Assembly: GCA_008360955.1 (NCBI GenBank)
Contig: LUCM01000110.1
Location: forward strand, 61,781 to 125,780
Origin: Fasciolopsis buskii
Lineage: Eukaryota > Platyhelminthes > Trematoda > Plagiorchiida > Fasciolidae
Length of the DNA: 64,000 nucleotides
Direction: 5' to 3'
The notes beneath the pieces were generated by a model. It did not search any database. It saw only the letters and a list, made by a program, of their open reading frames with translations, and had not been told where the DNA came from. Of this stretch, positions 49,926 through 62,219 are shown one piece after another; within the stretch, counting starts at the first letter, position 1; the number at the start of each line of letters is the position of its first letter. A program made the position numbers and the translations under genes.

Positions 49926-52530
49926 ACCTAAACACAACCGTCGGTTGTGTAGGTTTTCTGTTTTAACGTGACTTGAAGTCCAAATATACAGATTGTGCAA
50001 AAACGCTGTGGTTCTATTTCCACTAACGATGCCAATAATTTGATGCGGGGTTTCTGCAATGTTTTGACAGCCACTTTGTCATACAAGGAAGTCACTTCGT
50101 TCGTACGCTTAAAAGTCCGCATCCGAATTAGTTACCGTACAGTGATTTATGACACGAAAGCAGACGGCATGTGAAGACATAAACTTGGTTTCAGGTTAGG
50201 TACACGACAGGCTTTGTCCATCCGGAAGCAAAACCAATTCAAAATCCTGAGTCGAGCCAAGGGTGATCGTGAATTCGTCCAATCAGATGCATGCATTCGG
50301 TCAGTCAAAATGGGAGGATTTCAACCGAGCCGAGTTCGGGTAGTGAACAAACTGAACTGGCCAATAACGATCAGATGCCTGATTAATCACTGTCATGGTA
50401 ATTCTTTTACATTGATCGCAGGTCACATAAACTCTGATCATGATGTCAATAAAATAAAGTAGTTTGAAGTCAAAGGAATTATCTTTTTTGGAAATATAGC
50501 TACCGATCTTAACAAACAAGACTAGTTCCCACAACATGGATGTGAAACTAGTTAACAAAAGCTGTTTGAAAATTTCTAATTAGGTGACTTAATTCTCATG
50601 TTATGAACACCAGTTTCCAACATGCATTTCTGACATTGCAGATGCAATTGTAGTAGCTTAGAACCAATGTTCGCCATATTGCATGTCTTCGCTACAACTT
50701 GACGGAAGCATTCAATAGGGTAGCTGAGCGATTTAACATCTCAAGTCGCCCATCAAAACAAACGAGGGATAAATTTACAACGTATCTGAAATGATTTTGA
50801 TGAACTAAATACGTAGAAAGCCACACATTGCTTGGAGTGACAGCCCTGGTGACGTGAGCACTAAATCAACGGTTCGCTGTCCAACTAAAGCTGTCATGAT
50901 GAGACAAACACACATACACGCACATAAATAAAAGGATTACCGGGTGTGGTATTACGAAGGGCGTAGTCACACGTCATGGTATCATATGTATCGGACCCCC
51001 ATCCTTAATAAGTGGCTTCGTGCAATAAAGGACCAACACTAATGGTATCAAATTAGGTTTTACGAAACATAATGAATTGCTGCATTGCGCATTGTTAAGC
51101 AGTGGTTGACAGGAATCATTTATTGCACCTCCCTATGTGCAGCGAACTGCGATACGTCGTTTGATGTGTGAATAATCGTGTAAAGTAAAGAAATGAAACA
51201 TTCATACTTCCGGAGACAAAAATAACGGGACGTTTGTCATTGTGGATTTCAGACTTGGGAAGTCTTGGTTCAAATCCTGTCGGTAGCCGTCACAGCCTTT
51301 GGTCATTTTGTCCGACTGGTCGGCTTTCTCGTGAATCGTATTACTACGGTGGATAACTACTCGCTACCCCCGCCACCGGACCAACGGTGGTCTTACACAG
51401 GCAACGCGATGGCCCTTCAGTGGGACTTATGGTCTTACGGGAAATTTGTTAAACTACTGTAATAATAGTGAAAAATGAGGTAGAAGATCAAAGATAAAGG
51501 ATAAAAGAATAATTTGAATGAAACTACCAAATGGAAAGAAAAAAAAACCGAAAGTAAAATCGTTCGCAACAGATATTTGTTATTGATAATTTGTTAGACA
51601 AATCACCAAAGGCCGGATGTTAGACACCCAAACCGTCGAGTTGGAAGACACAAAATCCCAGTTTCATCTCTTTTCTAAGTGGATGTCCTATCGGCATACG
51701 TTTCATCAGAGATTGCGTAATTGCTCAGTTCTGGCCTCATACCACATAAAATGATTGCCACATTTTATAAAACAGCCTACATATCACAGGTCCGTCATTC
51801 GCATTGCCAAAATGTTTCCTGCCCGATCAGACTCACTGGAGTAGTGAAATGCAAACGGCAGACAACATTAAATTCTGCCCAACACGATTGGAATTTCATT
51901 TCTGACGGTTTTTCGTTTAGGACTAGGCAAACGAAGCAAAGACAAGTGAAAAAATGACAATGGTGACAACATCAATTCCTGCCCCGCGTGAAATGAAACA
52001 TGTTTCGTTTAATTCGTAAACACACACGGAAACAAACCTATAAGGGTTTCAAGCCAAAGGAATGAGTTAAACCGAGTGCATCCTGTGAGTTCCGTGCACC
52101 CCTTGGTGACTCGTACGTACACTGTAAAAAACTAACGCCAAATAATGGCTCAGTTCATATACATATGGGGGACAGAGCATACCTTTCTGACCGACAACGT
52201 ACCTACACTGACAAGCGATTGGCTAATCCTGATTCCCGGTATAAATCCGATCACAACTGTCAATACCACCCAAAAGCTTTGGCATAATTATTCCGGATGT
52301 TTGCAGAAAAAATATCGGATGGTCATGTTCTATTTCCTTCTATCGATAATCATCCACTCGGCAAAATTGTAGTCAGTAGACGTACACAATGGTGGCCTAT
52401 TCAGGTGATCACTGCGTCCATTTTAAAACATCTACCTTTATTAAAACAGTATTTTTGCGCCTGTGTGGTTCGTGATCTGAGGTGCTTTAGTCAAAATGAC
52501 CTGTATTGACGATTTAAATTGATTTCACAT
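49926..52530. other. no supported gene
   Basis: Chance-length frames only. A GGTTCAAATCC string at 51269-51279 resembles a tRNA B-box, but no tRNA fold is seen around it. Confidence 0.45.
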
Positions 52531-52695
52531 TTAACTTCATTTGATAATGAAACGGTAGTGTGCATCTATTCTCAGGAAGAAGGTCGTGTGCAACTGTGCG
52601 GGAGCTTCATCGGCTGTAGGAGGATCCGAACCCGGGATCTTCGGGCTCCAATGTCATGACCATGATCGTCTGACTACCACCGGTTGTTACTGCCC
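52531..52695 (-). mobile_element. tRNA-derived SINE copy
   Basis: Read on minus: CAGTAACAACCGGTGGTAGT head, B-box CCGGGTTCGGATCC (52622-52635), and a tail with CTTCCTGAGAATAGATGCA. The tail aligns with that of the 25.2 kb copy over about 37 bp and the head aligns as well, establishing a family. Confidence 0.75.
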
Positions 52696-52965
52696 GAGTT
52701 TGCCTAAACACGGGCGAATGCATGCGAGCACTCGGTCAGCATGAGCGCATGCGTGTCACAAACGTGCATGTGCTTCACTTCCAGAAAAAACAACAGGTCA
52801 ACATAATCCAGCCGTAGGTTTAGTGCCACCTCGTATCTAACCTTTAAACCTGGACCGACATAAAAGGGTCCCGTTGCAGATAACAAGCAACCGAGAATGG
52901 GGTGTGGATATGGAAAAACGCTCATAAAATCAGTGACAGCAAAGCAGATTGTCAGCAGAACTCAC

Positions 52966-53120
52966 GGGCGACCACTCTGACTCATCATGCGTCTCAGCAG
53001 TTCCAGTGTGTGACGCACACCGAAATTTTGCAACTCATCCGCATCCTCGACCATGTAGACCTCATAGTCCTCATTCCGTTCCTCCTCAGGCTTGAAGCAG
53101 CAGCAACAGCAACATGCCAT
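52966..53120 (-). CDS. probable first coding exon, poly-Cys acidic N-terminus
   Basis: On the minus strand an ATG in a good context (GGAAAATGGCA) at 53120 opens a frame that reaches a strong donor (GGTCGCCC followed by GTGAGTTC) at 52966: 51 codons plus two bases, phase 2. The peptide begins MACCCCCCFKPEEERNEDYE, i.e. six consecutive cysteines at an N-terminus, a pattern typical of multiple S-palmitoylation and membrane attachment, followed by a strongly acidic stretch and a helix-like LELLRRMM. The cysteines are encoded by a TGC/TGT run, a small trinucleotide repeat. Upstream are two acceptor-like sites (TTATTTGTTTCAG and AAGGTTTTCAG), so the exon may be preceded by a 5'UTR intron or trans-splice site; the first would also bring in a short upstream ATG frame. 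Family not recognised. Confidence 0.5.
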
Positions 53121-54374
53121 TTTCCGTTATTTTGGCCGATCTGAAAACCTTTTGAATTTGGACATTTCTGAAACAAATAACGGTAGTGAGAGTGGTGAAA
53201 ACAACCCTAGATGGAAAAGACGAGAAGTACAATCGCATGATCAACTGTTTCTCGTGACGTGTGGTGTGGCGTAATGTGTAACTCACCATGGTGATTCTCA
53301 AGGCTGGCAAATCAATAAGTTGGCAGATCATCCCGTTCTTATGTGACCACCAGCTGTGATGAGATTTTGAGTGCGTAAGATCAAGTAGTTAGGCGCCACT
53401 ACTCGGACTAACGATGAAATGTTTGTTGTGATGACTGTAAAATACCGGCACCGATTTGATTATTTACCTGCCATATTCAAAGTCTGGATTAATCCGTTGG
53501 ATAAGATATACTGAACGGAGGCTTGTAAAACCCATGTGAAAAAGTAATATTCCCACTTGAGTGCAAAAATAATTAAAGGAGTGAAAACCTAGGACTTTCC
53601 GACGCAGTGCCATTCGTAGGGTATGCATCCATACATTTTACTTCACCGTGTGAACGACGTTACGTTGGACATTTTGTAATATGACATATTTATCTACCTA
53701 TATGCAAAACAATCGTTTCGTACAATCACCACTTCATCTCCTTGGCGTCTGCTTTCGACTAAACGCTACGACTATCTCAATCCACTTTTGTACATGTGCA
53801 ACGGGGATTAGAATACCTAATGTTGCCAACCTTGGCTAGGAAGAAGTAGGGCAGCATTCTATTAGCCATTGAGAAAAAGCCTGGATTTGGAACCCGAAAC
53901 GTAAGTGAACATTATATGCCAACCAAATTTGAACGGGTGAGTAACGTGGACCGACAGAATTCAATCAATTGGGACGGAACTGAGACAATCCAACCATCAG
54001 TTTGATTGTCATAAACACGCATCATTTTATGTTAGGTCAATGTTTATACTAACAAAACAAGATAGCATGAATGCCAAAAAAGAGTCCTGTGACCGGCAAC
54101 GCCGAGCTGAACTGTAGAAACAACAAGTGAAGGCGATCATAATATCCTCAATACTGTACTGATTCTGAATGCGCACCGGGTTTGATAGTTCACTCTGCCT
54201 AATTGTCTGTTAGGACTTCGTTTCTAAGATTACATAATTACCAAGGAATTTGATGAAATCTACCCATGACGAACACCAGCAGACTTTCAGTATTGGCTAG
54301 GCTGGAATGGCTTGAGCACCGGGAAGCTAGCCCACACAGTTCATCCCCAATATTCATTGGGAGTAAAAACCTAG

Positions 54375-54666
54375 GAAAATTGCACCGTGTGTCATCCGAG
54401 TGGTCATATGACGCATCAATTTAATTGCATTAGCAAGCTGTGTAACGGCATGGAGTTTTTAACTGGTCCAAATGTTGCGTATGCGGAACATATTGGCTGC
54501 CCCTTGCTTAACGCAGACTTCCTATCCCTTTGTCGTTGCATCCCACTAAAACAAGAAAGGCGCTTGTTTGAACGCATCCGTGAACACTACCGGGCACGGT
54601 TAGGCACTGGAACAATTAAGTCACTTAATAGAGCAGTCGTTTCACATCTAACACACTTACCACACC
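54375..54666 (+). CDS. candidate internal exon, Cys-containing unknown protein
   Basis: An acceptor-like AAAAACCTAG ends at 54374 and a strong donor (CACACC followed by GTGAGTGTG) follows 54666; the 292-bp interval is open in one frame (97 codons, in at phase 0, out at phase 1). The peptide starts ENCTVCHPSGHMTHQFNC, has further cysteines, and turns basic and helical (KQERRLFERIREHYRARL). The acceptor has a poor pyrimidine tract. No family recognised. A minus-strand donor-like site overlaps the end, which I take as chance. Confidence 0.36.
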
Positions 54667-55597
54667 GTGAGTGTGACGCAAGCTTTCCGGACCCTGTATA
54701 AGGGCAGAGGTCAGCAACCTGGGCTGGCAAAGTTTCGCCTCTTGAGCACTACGGAAGCTGTCGCAATCCGCCTACACAATCCTCCACTGTGTTCTCGAAA
54801 ACAATTTGTGGTTGCGCTTCAACTCCCCTGGCCCACCCTCCGTCCCAATGAAAACCCTAGACAACAAAACAACAATTCAGGTTATGCATGTAAAACCATA
54901 AATCCCATCTGCACCCATATTTTTATCTGACTAATCCAATCCTTCCTAAAGAATTTTTTTCAAAATATATAGTAATGTAATGGCATGAGTATGAATCACA
55001 GGAAACGAGCTTGTTCGCCAACTTGTGCTCTCTTAATGTGTTCAATGGGAATTTTCAAAGAATTTAAAAAAGAACGCTCATCCGAATCAGCGTTATCCGG
55101 TTTGTTTACTTAAACCAACAGTTGTGGTAGATGAGGACTGAAGTTTCAGTTATAAACACCGGTGAGGGTTATTCGATCTTAGGGACAGACAGCAAAACTT
55201 AAGTGTAATGCTGACTCTCAACACGTCAATGATCGCTCGGTTCTGTATCGAACATCATTCGGCAGCGTGAGGTTGTTTATGCCCTATCCGAGCTGGGACG
55301 CATTAGCAATAAACCAGTATATTGCTGGCTTTCTGGAGTTGCCAAGCCACGACATTTTGTCCCTACACGTTGCAAAACGCTGTAGATGTCGGAAATGCAT
55401 CACCTACAGTTGCATTCTATCTTATTTGGCATGAACTTTGGGTGAAAGAAACAATTTGTCACTGTTTATTTTCTATGTTTGTTTCTGTTTCGGCTTAATC
55501 ACATCTGTACCTTTTGATCAGCTTCTAATCGGACAGTTGTTAAGTTTCCACTTTTTTGGTTAAAAGGCAAGCTCCTAACTTACTAAGTTCCATCACA

Positions 55598-55735
55598 GAG
55601 AACAATACAAAACAACACAAAGCAATAGGACACAACGCAAAACAACACAACCAAACGCAATTTAGTATAATACAACAAGCGTAATGCGACATAACGCACC
55701 ACAATGCAATAGGAGTTACCATGCAACATCATGCA
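55598..55735. repeat. degenerate CACAA/GCAAT-type pentanucleotide repeat
   Basis: About 140 bp of A/C-rich five-base words (ACAAC, CACAA, GCAAT, ACGCA) in irregular order, an old pentameric microsatellite. Confidence 0.75.
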
Positions 55736-56099
55736 ACAAATTAAAATACTTTTATTCTATTATATTCAGGTTTCGAAAAATAAAAAATCTGAGAACCCAT
55801 GCTGTGGTACGCTTGAGGAAAAAGAAACCAGCAGTTTCGTTATTTACATACTAGTATAAGCACGTAAAACGATAACAGGCTGTCATAACAACATCTTGCG
55901 TGCTCAACTGTAATGGTTATTTTAGAATTATTGAACGTTGGGGATCACAGTTCGGTTAGATAGGCACTCAGGCCACAAGTGAATGATGAGTAGTTTGTCC
56001 CCAACCGAATCTGTGTTGTTTCGTGCATGCTTCTGCAGTTTGGGATCACTTGATGGTTTTACATCTACTTACACAGAGAATGGTCACAGAATGCTTCGT

Positions 56100-57010
56100 C
56101 TGGTTTTTTTGGATGATGAAGTTCACCTCCTCCCAGGAAATGGAGTATGCCAATGATATGGTCTTGCTGGATGGTGATGCACAGGCAGTTTAACACGCGT
56201 TGGATTGCATGATGATTGAGATATCTTGACACGGTGTGCGCTTTAGGCCTTTGAAGTACAAGGTACTTCATCAAAACTAGCAAAGACTGGTCCCGCAATC
56301 ATCCTTTGAAGTGATCGGTTGGGGATAGCCAATAACCTTATGTTGCTTGGGTGTCTGGTCACAATTGGTGTTGTTGTTGAGATAACACTACGAGTTGTAA
56401 GATCTGGAGCAGGTTTCGTGAACCTGTGACCCTTGTGGTGCCTCCAAGACATCTGACTTCCGCTTAAGAAAAAAGTGTACAGTCCCTTAATTCGTATTGT
56501 TCTTACGGTAGCAAGATTTGGGTGTACCGCGTTGAGGATGCCCAGCAACTTTGTGTTCACCCACGGATGTCTCAAAAGTATTGCTGGAGTTTGGTGAGAA
56601 CATCGGATGAGCAATGATGAGATGCGTTGTCATGTCTTAGGTTTAGACAATTGTCTTCTCATTGATGTAATCACTTCATATAGCTTTCGATTCCTCGGGC
56701 ACGGTTTGCGCATGCCTTTATTTGTTGATTGTTTCTGTGCTCCATCTCCCTACGTACGTTGGAAGGCTGGAGAAGACGCCGCGATTAGGCAACGGCTCGG
56801 CGAATAGGTGTGAAGAAGTTGACTTTGGTTTTAGTCTCGGTTGCTGTTTTCCTTCCTCTCGGTTGGGGTCAAAAAAATGAAGACTGTAGCTGGTTGGAGA
56901 CGCTGGGAGATATGGCTAAGAACCGAAGTCAGTATCGCAAGTGGTGTTTGGCCTGTCAACAAAATTCGTGCTCCGTAGAAACATCACAAAACAGGAAAAA
57001 AACTACAAAG
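56100..57010 (+). mobile_element. decayed RTE-like LINE, RT palm to 3' end
   Basis: Plus-strand relic of the same family as 1-1215. In order: MEYANDMVLLDGDAQAV (catalytic YADD changed to YAND, near 56135), ISRHGV-like segment, YGSKIWVYRVEDAQQL (about 56510-56560), then MSNDEMRCHVLGLDN (from 56607), FLGHGLRMP (about 56690-56715) and WLETLGDMAKNRSQYRKW (about 56890-56945). Many stops and frame changes. The last part overlaps two short frames (56607-56807 and 56810-57034); the second seems to start with a secretion signal, but its C-terminal half is clearly the LINE tail. No poly-A is obvious at the 3' end. Confidence 0.87.
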
Positions 57011-60000
57011 TGTGTGCATGGAAAATACAAATAAGTAGCTTTTCATCTTGTTGTCTATTATTCTTCCATTATGTGCCCATTTTATTCACTTTTCTATTGA
57101 CTTTGTACTTTAGTATCATGGTGGTTTTCAAGCTCCTGTACTACATATTGTATATTATATACGTATACTGTTCTACTATTATCCTTTCATTCTAATCAGA
57201 CTGAGTGCAAATGTATCTGAGATATTGTCGACTGTCAACACTAATCGTTACCGCGTATAGAACCAGGTTTCATGGAACCGTGGTGGAACTCGGGATTTTC
57301 TGACTTGCTAATGTAGTCTGCAATCAAAACGATCTTGTGTGCGCAACACTGGATAAGACGACCGCAAAATAGGGCTGGAATGTCAATTTGCTGGTGAGGT
57401 TTCACCCATAGTGTCCCAAAAGTTCACTGGTGGAACAATGGCGCATCGAATATGATCTGTCACCAACCATAGTCATAATTCCATGTACTTTCCCTTTGCG
57501 CTGTACGGAAGCAGAAAGTTGCGAACTAAACTTCTTGGTCACCGTTTCTTCTAAAATCCTGAGGAGTGTGAGCCGAAATATCAACTCTCGGGTCTTAGCA
57601 ACTGGTAAGACCTTTATTTTGCTCTGCTGTCCCGCAGGATAGGTCTTCTAACTAGTGGTCCGAAATAGTTCTTTAAAGCAAAAATCTACTACTTCTGCTT
57701 CGGAAGCTGCGAAGTATAGCGTTCAGGGAGAAGTCATAAATTGTAGTGAGTAGTGGCTGACGTGGGGCCGGATTATGTAACAGTAAATCGCATGGAGGTT
57801 CTAAGCTATTTTTGCTTTTTTCACTGTTTTCTATGTTCCCGTGGTTCTCGTGTTTATCAATAGTTAATCAAACCTTTGCGAAATAAATAATATTAATATC
57901 AGCATCTGTTGGCCTAAAATCGAAAGAAAAAAAATAAAGACATTCATTTGTAAACGTTTTGATGTTGATCGTTTCACCACAAACGATATGGTGACTTGAA
58001 AACTACTGGTGTAATGAACCTTGAAGGTGTCCATTTAAATCACTTAATCTATTCTCGTTAATTCAACAAATTCTGAATTCAGCGTACAATAACTTAACCG
58101 ACAAAAATTTGATACGCAAACCAAATACTCGCCTGTCTAAACATTTTTTGCATTTATCTCGTGATTTGAATACCATGTTGCTCAACCATGGATTTCCTTC
58201 CCTTTGCCCAGAATTATCATTGTGACTGGGTAACAAACAAACACAGATTAGAATAAGAACTTACTTAACCGAGCTAATTTTAATCAACAAATAAAACGAA
58301 AATTTTATGATGCATATCTGCATGTTTTGGTTTGCTTCAAGATAGTTCATGCATTTTGATCGCGAAGTCATGCTTCTCGGAGGTTTTGTAAAAGAAATTT
58401 CAACATTGAGCATTATCTCTGATATGATTACTCCTTTTTATTTTTTCCCTTATTTCCGCCAAGACGTCGAACGTTTGGTCACTGCTGGTTGCCAGCTAGT
58501 TTGTGACTTCGTGGTGCTCAGCTAAAGTTAAAAGATCTAACCGGTTTACATTTTACTGACAAGTACATCAAACTGGGATGAAAAATAAAATATTAGTTTT
58601 GACATGCTAGATGTTTGAAAGAGTTTGTGTAACTGCAACGATGAAACAAAACGAACTAATGTTAGAACTTAGAGAGCTTTATCTGAATGGCGTAAGCAGG
58701 CAGAGTGGCTTTGCCAATGCGTTATGAAAACGAGGCCTAAGTTTAAGTAGATTCTCAAATATATTCATTTGTCCATCCAAAGACCGACAGCCAGAGGATA
58801 GACATTTTTGCATGTGGGAGTGGGATCTTGTGGACATTTCTGAGTTCAACGCTATTGCAATGCCTTATAGTGCAATTTGATGTTTTGATAATTTTACACA
58901 TTCCAGCGAAGGATCTCAATGTATTATCTAAGTAAGTGGACAGCGTTACGGTTTGCAGTCTGAACTCGTGCAACATACTCGTTTTTGACCCTTTAATTCT
59001 AACATAATTATGAGGATATTTCAATGTATTCTGTACTGGATGCGTCTCCCTTGATTTCTTAAGTATTTAGAAAGCACTAACCTAAAGCATTAAACGGGCC
59101 GTCAACGTGGATATATTGGTCATAAACTGGTTAATTTCCACCATAAGCGCTCCAACAAGACATTTAATAGGGATTTCCCTTCAATGTAGTTTAGTTTGGT
59201 AATTATGTCGCTTATGACAGATCACTTGGAGTGGTAAATTTTCTGATCTGATGACAATATAGCGTGTTTGTCTTTAGAGATACGTGTAAAACCTCATGCA
59301 TTCTAAGATTTGTCATTTGGAGGTTTTTGGAGTCAGCCTAGTGAAAACGTAGTTGTTCGCGTTTGCAACCTCATCAACGGTTCATTTCTTCACGTATTCA
59401 TTTTAAAAAATCAAAAAGAGAATGCCGAGCAAACAAACGACAAGTTGCGAGCAAAGATTTGTTGAAATGTCTACCTTTCTTAGTATTCACAAAAATCAGT
59501 TGTTCTATCCCAGGCTGCCCATCAAGGAATTTTGGCAACGCCTTGCTACTTCGTAACTAAACTAATTCAATGTTTGTAATGAATATTGTACATGCGTCGT
59601 CTATGTTACCATAGTTTGAAAAAAGAAAATATCTAAGATCTAGTGGTTAGCTCAAACATTCTGTGGCAAATTCAATGCCCCGTTTGGAAGTTCAACATTG
59701 TTCAGAGGATTAATCCCAGTTTTCTAATCAGCAATCTCTAAAAATATGTTTAATAGGCAGACGAAAGCCGTTCATACCACCACTACTACTACTACTACAC
59801 ATGACTACTACTGAACTTATCGAAGAAATAGATAGAGTACTAAAACATTTTCAGCATAAGTTAAGACCATTTAATTCACAATAGGTGTTATTCTTTTCAT
59901 GGTTATAATAATGTTTTGGCAGTTCTTATAATCATCACGAACAGCAGAACTGTTTCATGGTTTGACTGTGATGAGTAATTTTGGTACAAAATGATGGAAA

Positions 60001-62034
60001 AGTTATATATTGTTTGTATCGAGCAATACTAACGGTTACAAAGAACACTGAATGACGACAAACAAGCCTAAATCTCTGCCTGATAGACTGTGGCATTGCA
60101 ACAGCGACCTAAAACTTCTAGGTACGGCGATAAAAACAGTGGCACAAATGACACCCTTGACGCCGTTTGCAGAAGGAAAGCGGTTTCTCCTCTAAAACTT
60201 CAGAATACTGTCCAAGTGCGATTCGAGGTTAATCACCATCTTGGACAATTAAAGTACTACTTCTAACGGATTCCGTACGTTATGTTTTAACAATGCACAG
60301 GAAGGAGTTAGAGTTTTTGTTTTATATTTTGACTTTTTTTTAAATCGACACCGACTAGCGGAAACGAATTTCATGGAACAAAACATTTTGGCAGGCTCAC
60401 TTGCTGTGAAAACGTATTACATTTAAATTGTTTGAAGTCTAACCGTTGTCTTATCAGTAGCCTTTACAAGACACTGAATAATCTATAAGATACCCTTTGA
60501 AGCCTCACACAGTAATCATGGCACTTTTGAAAGATAAATACTTTAACTCAGTCTACGAGCATGCGCCACGAGGCATCACTTTATTTATCGTTAAAAAAGA
60601 CTTCACTGAATCACCCGAAGGTTTAGACGTTTTCATCTCGCAGATCTTTAGGATGTTATCACTTACACATATTTATCTTATGAAACCGTCCAAAATATAA
60701 ACACGGTTCATGTAGTGTGGTGCTCGCTTTTGAAAGCAATTGTTTGCATGCTTTGCCTAAATTCAGCAGCCACGAGATGCATTTCAGGTTTACTTTAACC
60801 ATTTTTATGCGTCTTATCACTTAGTAGATTCTAGCTGATAGTACAAAACGACTGTCTTTGGATATCTTACAATCCCAATGGTCATAGCACTTGCCCATAA
60901 AAGGAAATGAACTGGGAAGAGTTAATCATCAAAAGAAAAAGAAACGTCACGCAAGCGCCAAATCCTCCGCCAAATACTAATAGTCACACAATCACATTTT
61001 GTGTGCTTTGCAATTAACGGGCGGGATTTAACTGGTTGGAAAGGATTTGTCCACTCCAACTAAACTAAGACGGGGTTCATTATTAGCTCAGCTTAATCCA
61101 ATAGTAGCGTCTTGTACCTTACGGAGGAAGGCCATGTCCCAGACTTTACTACCGGGATATGCAATGTTTCAGTAATCGTCTCAACTTTCCCAGGGTTTGA
61201 TTCATAGGTGAAGTGCTATCCGTATGACTTAAGTCTGGTCATTTGCTGCAAACAAACAATAAAAGGAAGCGGCCAAATGCAAGTTATCAATAAAAACTGG
61301 AGTTCAGCTGAAGATATACATAACTTTGGCTTTTCTAGACGCTTCAGCGTACACGTACAGCAAAGTCGGCGGATCCCATGGTCGCTTACAAATAAAAAAA
61401 ATCTCAGGTGCGTGAAAGTCCTACTAAAAGTACCTTAAACGCATACGCAATAGCCATCTAACTTCCACTTCACTTCGTGATATTTCGGCGATCATCCAAC
61501 AAGGATTCAGCCTTCGGGATTTATTGAAAGTCTACTCACCCAGCGTATAAAAATCAGGAATAACGCCACAGTTTTTGTTCTATGTTTTCTGGCTTCGTTA
61601 GATGATCTACGATGCTATGGGTTCTGGTTAGTCCAGTATAAAAAACTACAAAGGATTTCTTAGTTTGAAAATCGTTTGCATCAAACAACATCTATTAGTG
61701 AATCACTCAAAAACATATGGTATTATATTTAAAGTTTTTGCGGTAAAAATAGCTTGTGAGAAATACCGTCGTTTCGACAGAAGTTATCGCATTCAATGAG
61801 ATAACTAAAAGTATCTATAGGTACGTTTATTTACAGCAACTAGTCGTGGGTAGATGTAGAAAATAATATAAACAAAAATTGATACAGAATTACTCAGCCA
61901 GTCATTTTTGTTTTAATCAGCCAAAGTCCAAAAACCATAAAAACATTTGTGAGTTTGCGTTTGTGTAAAGTTCAACCAAATAATACAGAGGGAGATCCAT
62001 AAAATTATCGTTTCCTCATTGAAACGCTGTTTAG
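57011..62034. other. AT-richer stretch, no firm gene
   Basis: More AT-rich than the rest of the window. Many short frames read like protein, e.g. an ATG frame at 60524-60700 and another around 61208-61391 ending near a CTCAG followed by GTGCGTG donor, but each is within chance length for this composition. A (CTA)n run lies at 59778-59798. Some may be upstream exons of the candidate gene ending at 62426. Confidence 0.35.
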
Positions 62035-62100
62035 ATGAAGCCGCATGTGAAACATTTCGCCCCGGATCGTGAAATTTCCATTCTTATGAAGATGAAAAAG
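62035..62100 (+). CDS. possible penultimate exon
   Basis: An acceptor (GAAACGCTGTTTAG) ends at 62034; 22 codons follow (MKPHVKHFAPDREISILMKM and two lysines) to a weak donor (AAAAAG followed by GTTAAA), phase 0. Splicing over 119 bp joins it in frame to 62220. A second coding-like stretch in another frame (DDFNFSELGKKRKSSDEN) lies immediately downstream inside the proposed intron, so a sequencing indel or a longer exon is also possible. Confidence 0.25.
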
Positions 62101-62219
62101 GTTAAATGATGATTTTAATTTCTCTGAATTGGGAAAGAAACGTAAAAGCTCCGACGAAAACATAAGTTTTGGTTGACAAGTATGCTCTATGTACCTTTCA
62201 ATTTATCTTTCTCTAGCAG

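Noticed and set aside
51231..51300. Possible tRNA gene (GGTTCAAATCC)
   Set aside because: The T stem does not pair and no acceptor stem is found.
56810..57034. 74-codon frame with a signal-peptide-like start and several cysteines, resembling a small secreted protein
   Set aside because: Its second half (WLETLGDMAKNRSQYR) is the 3' tail of the RTE-like LINE, as in the copy at position 1; the hydrophobic start is a shifted-frame reading of the same element.
57011..61440. Many short protein-like frames suggesting a dense exon cluster
   Set aside because: Protein-like strings occur on both strands of this AT-rich stretch; only those with strong splice support near the 3' end were kept.
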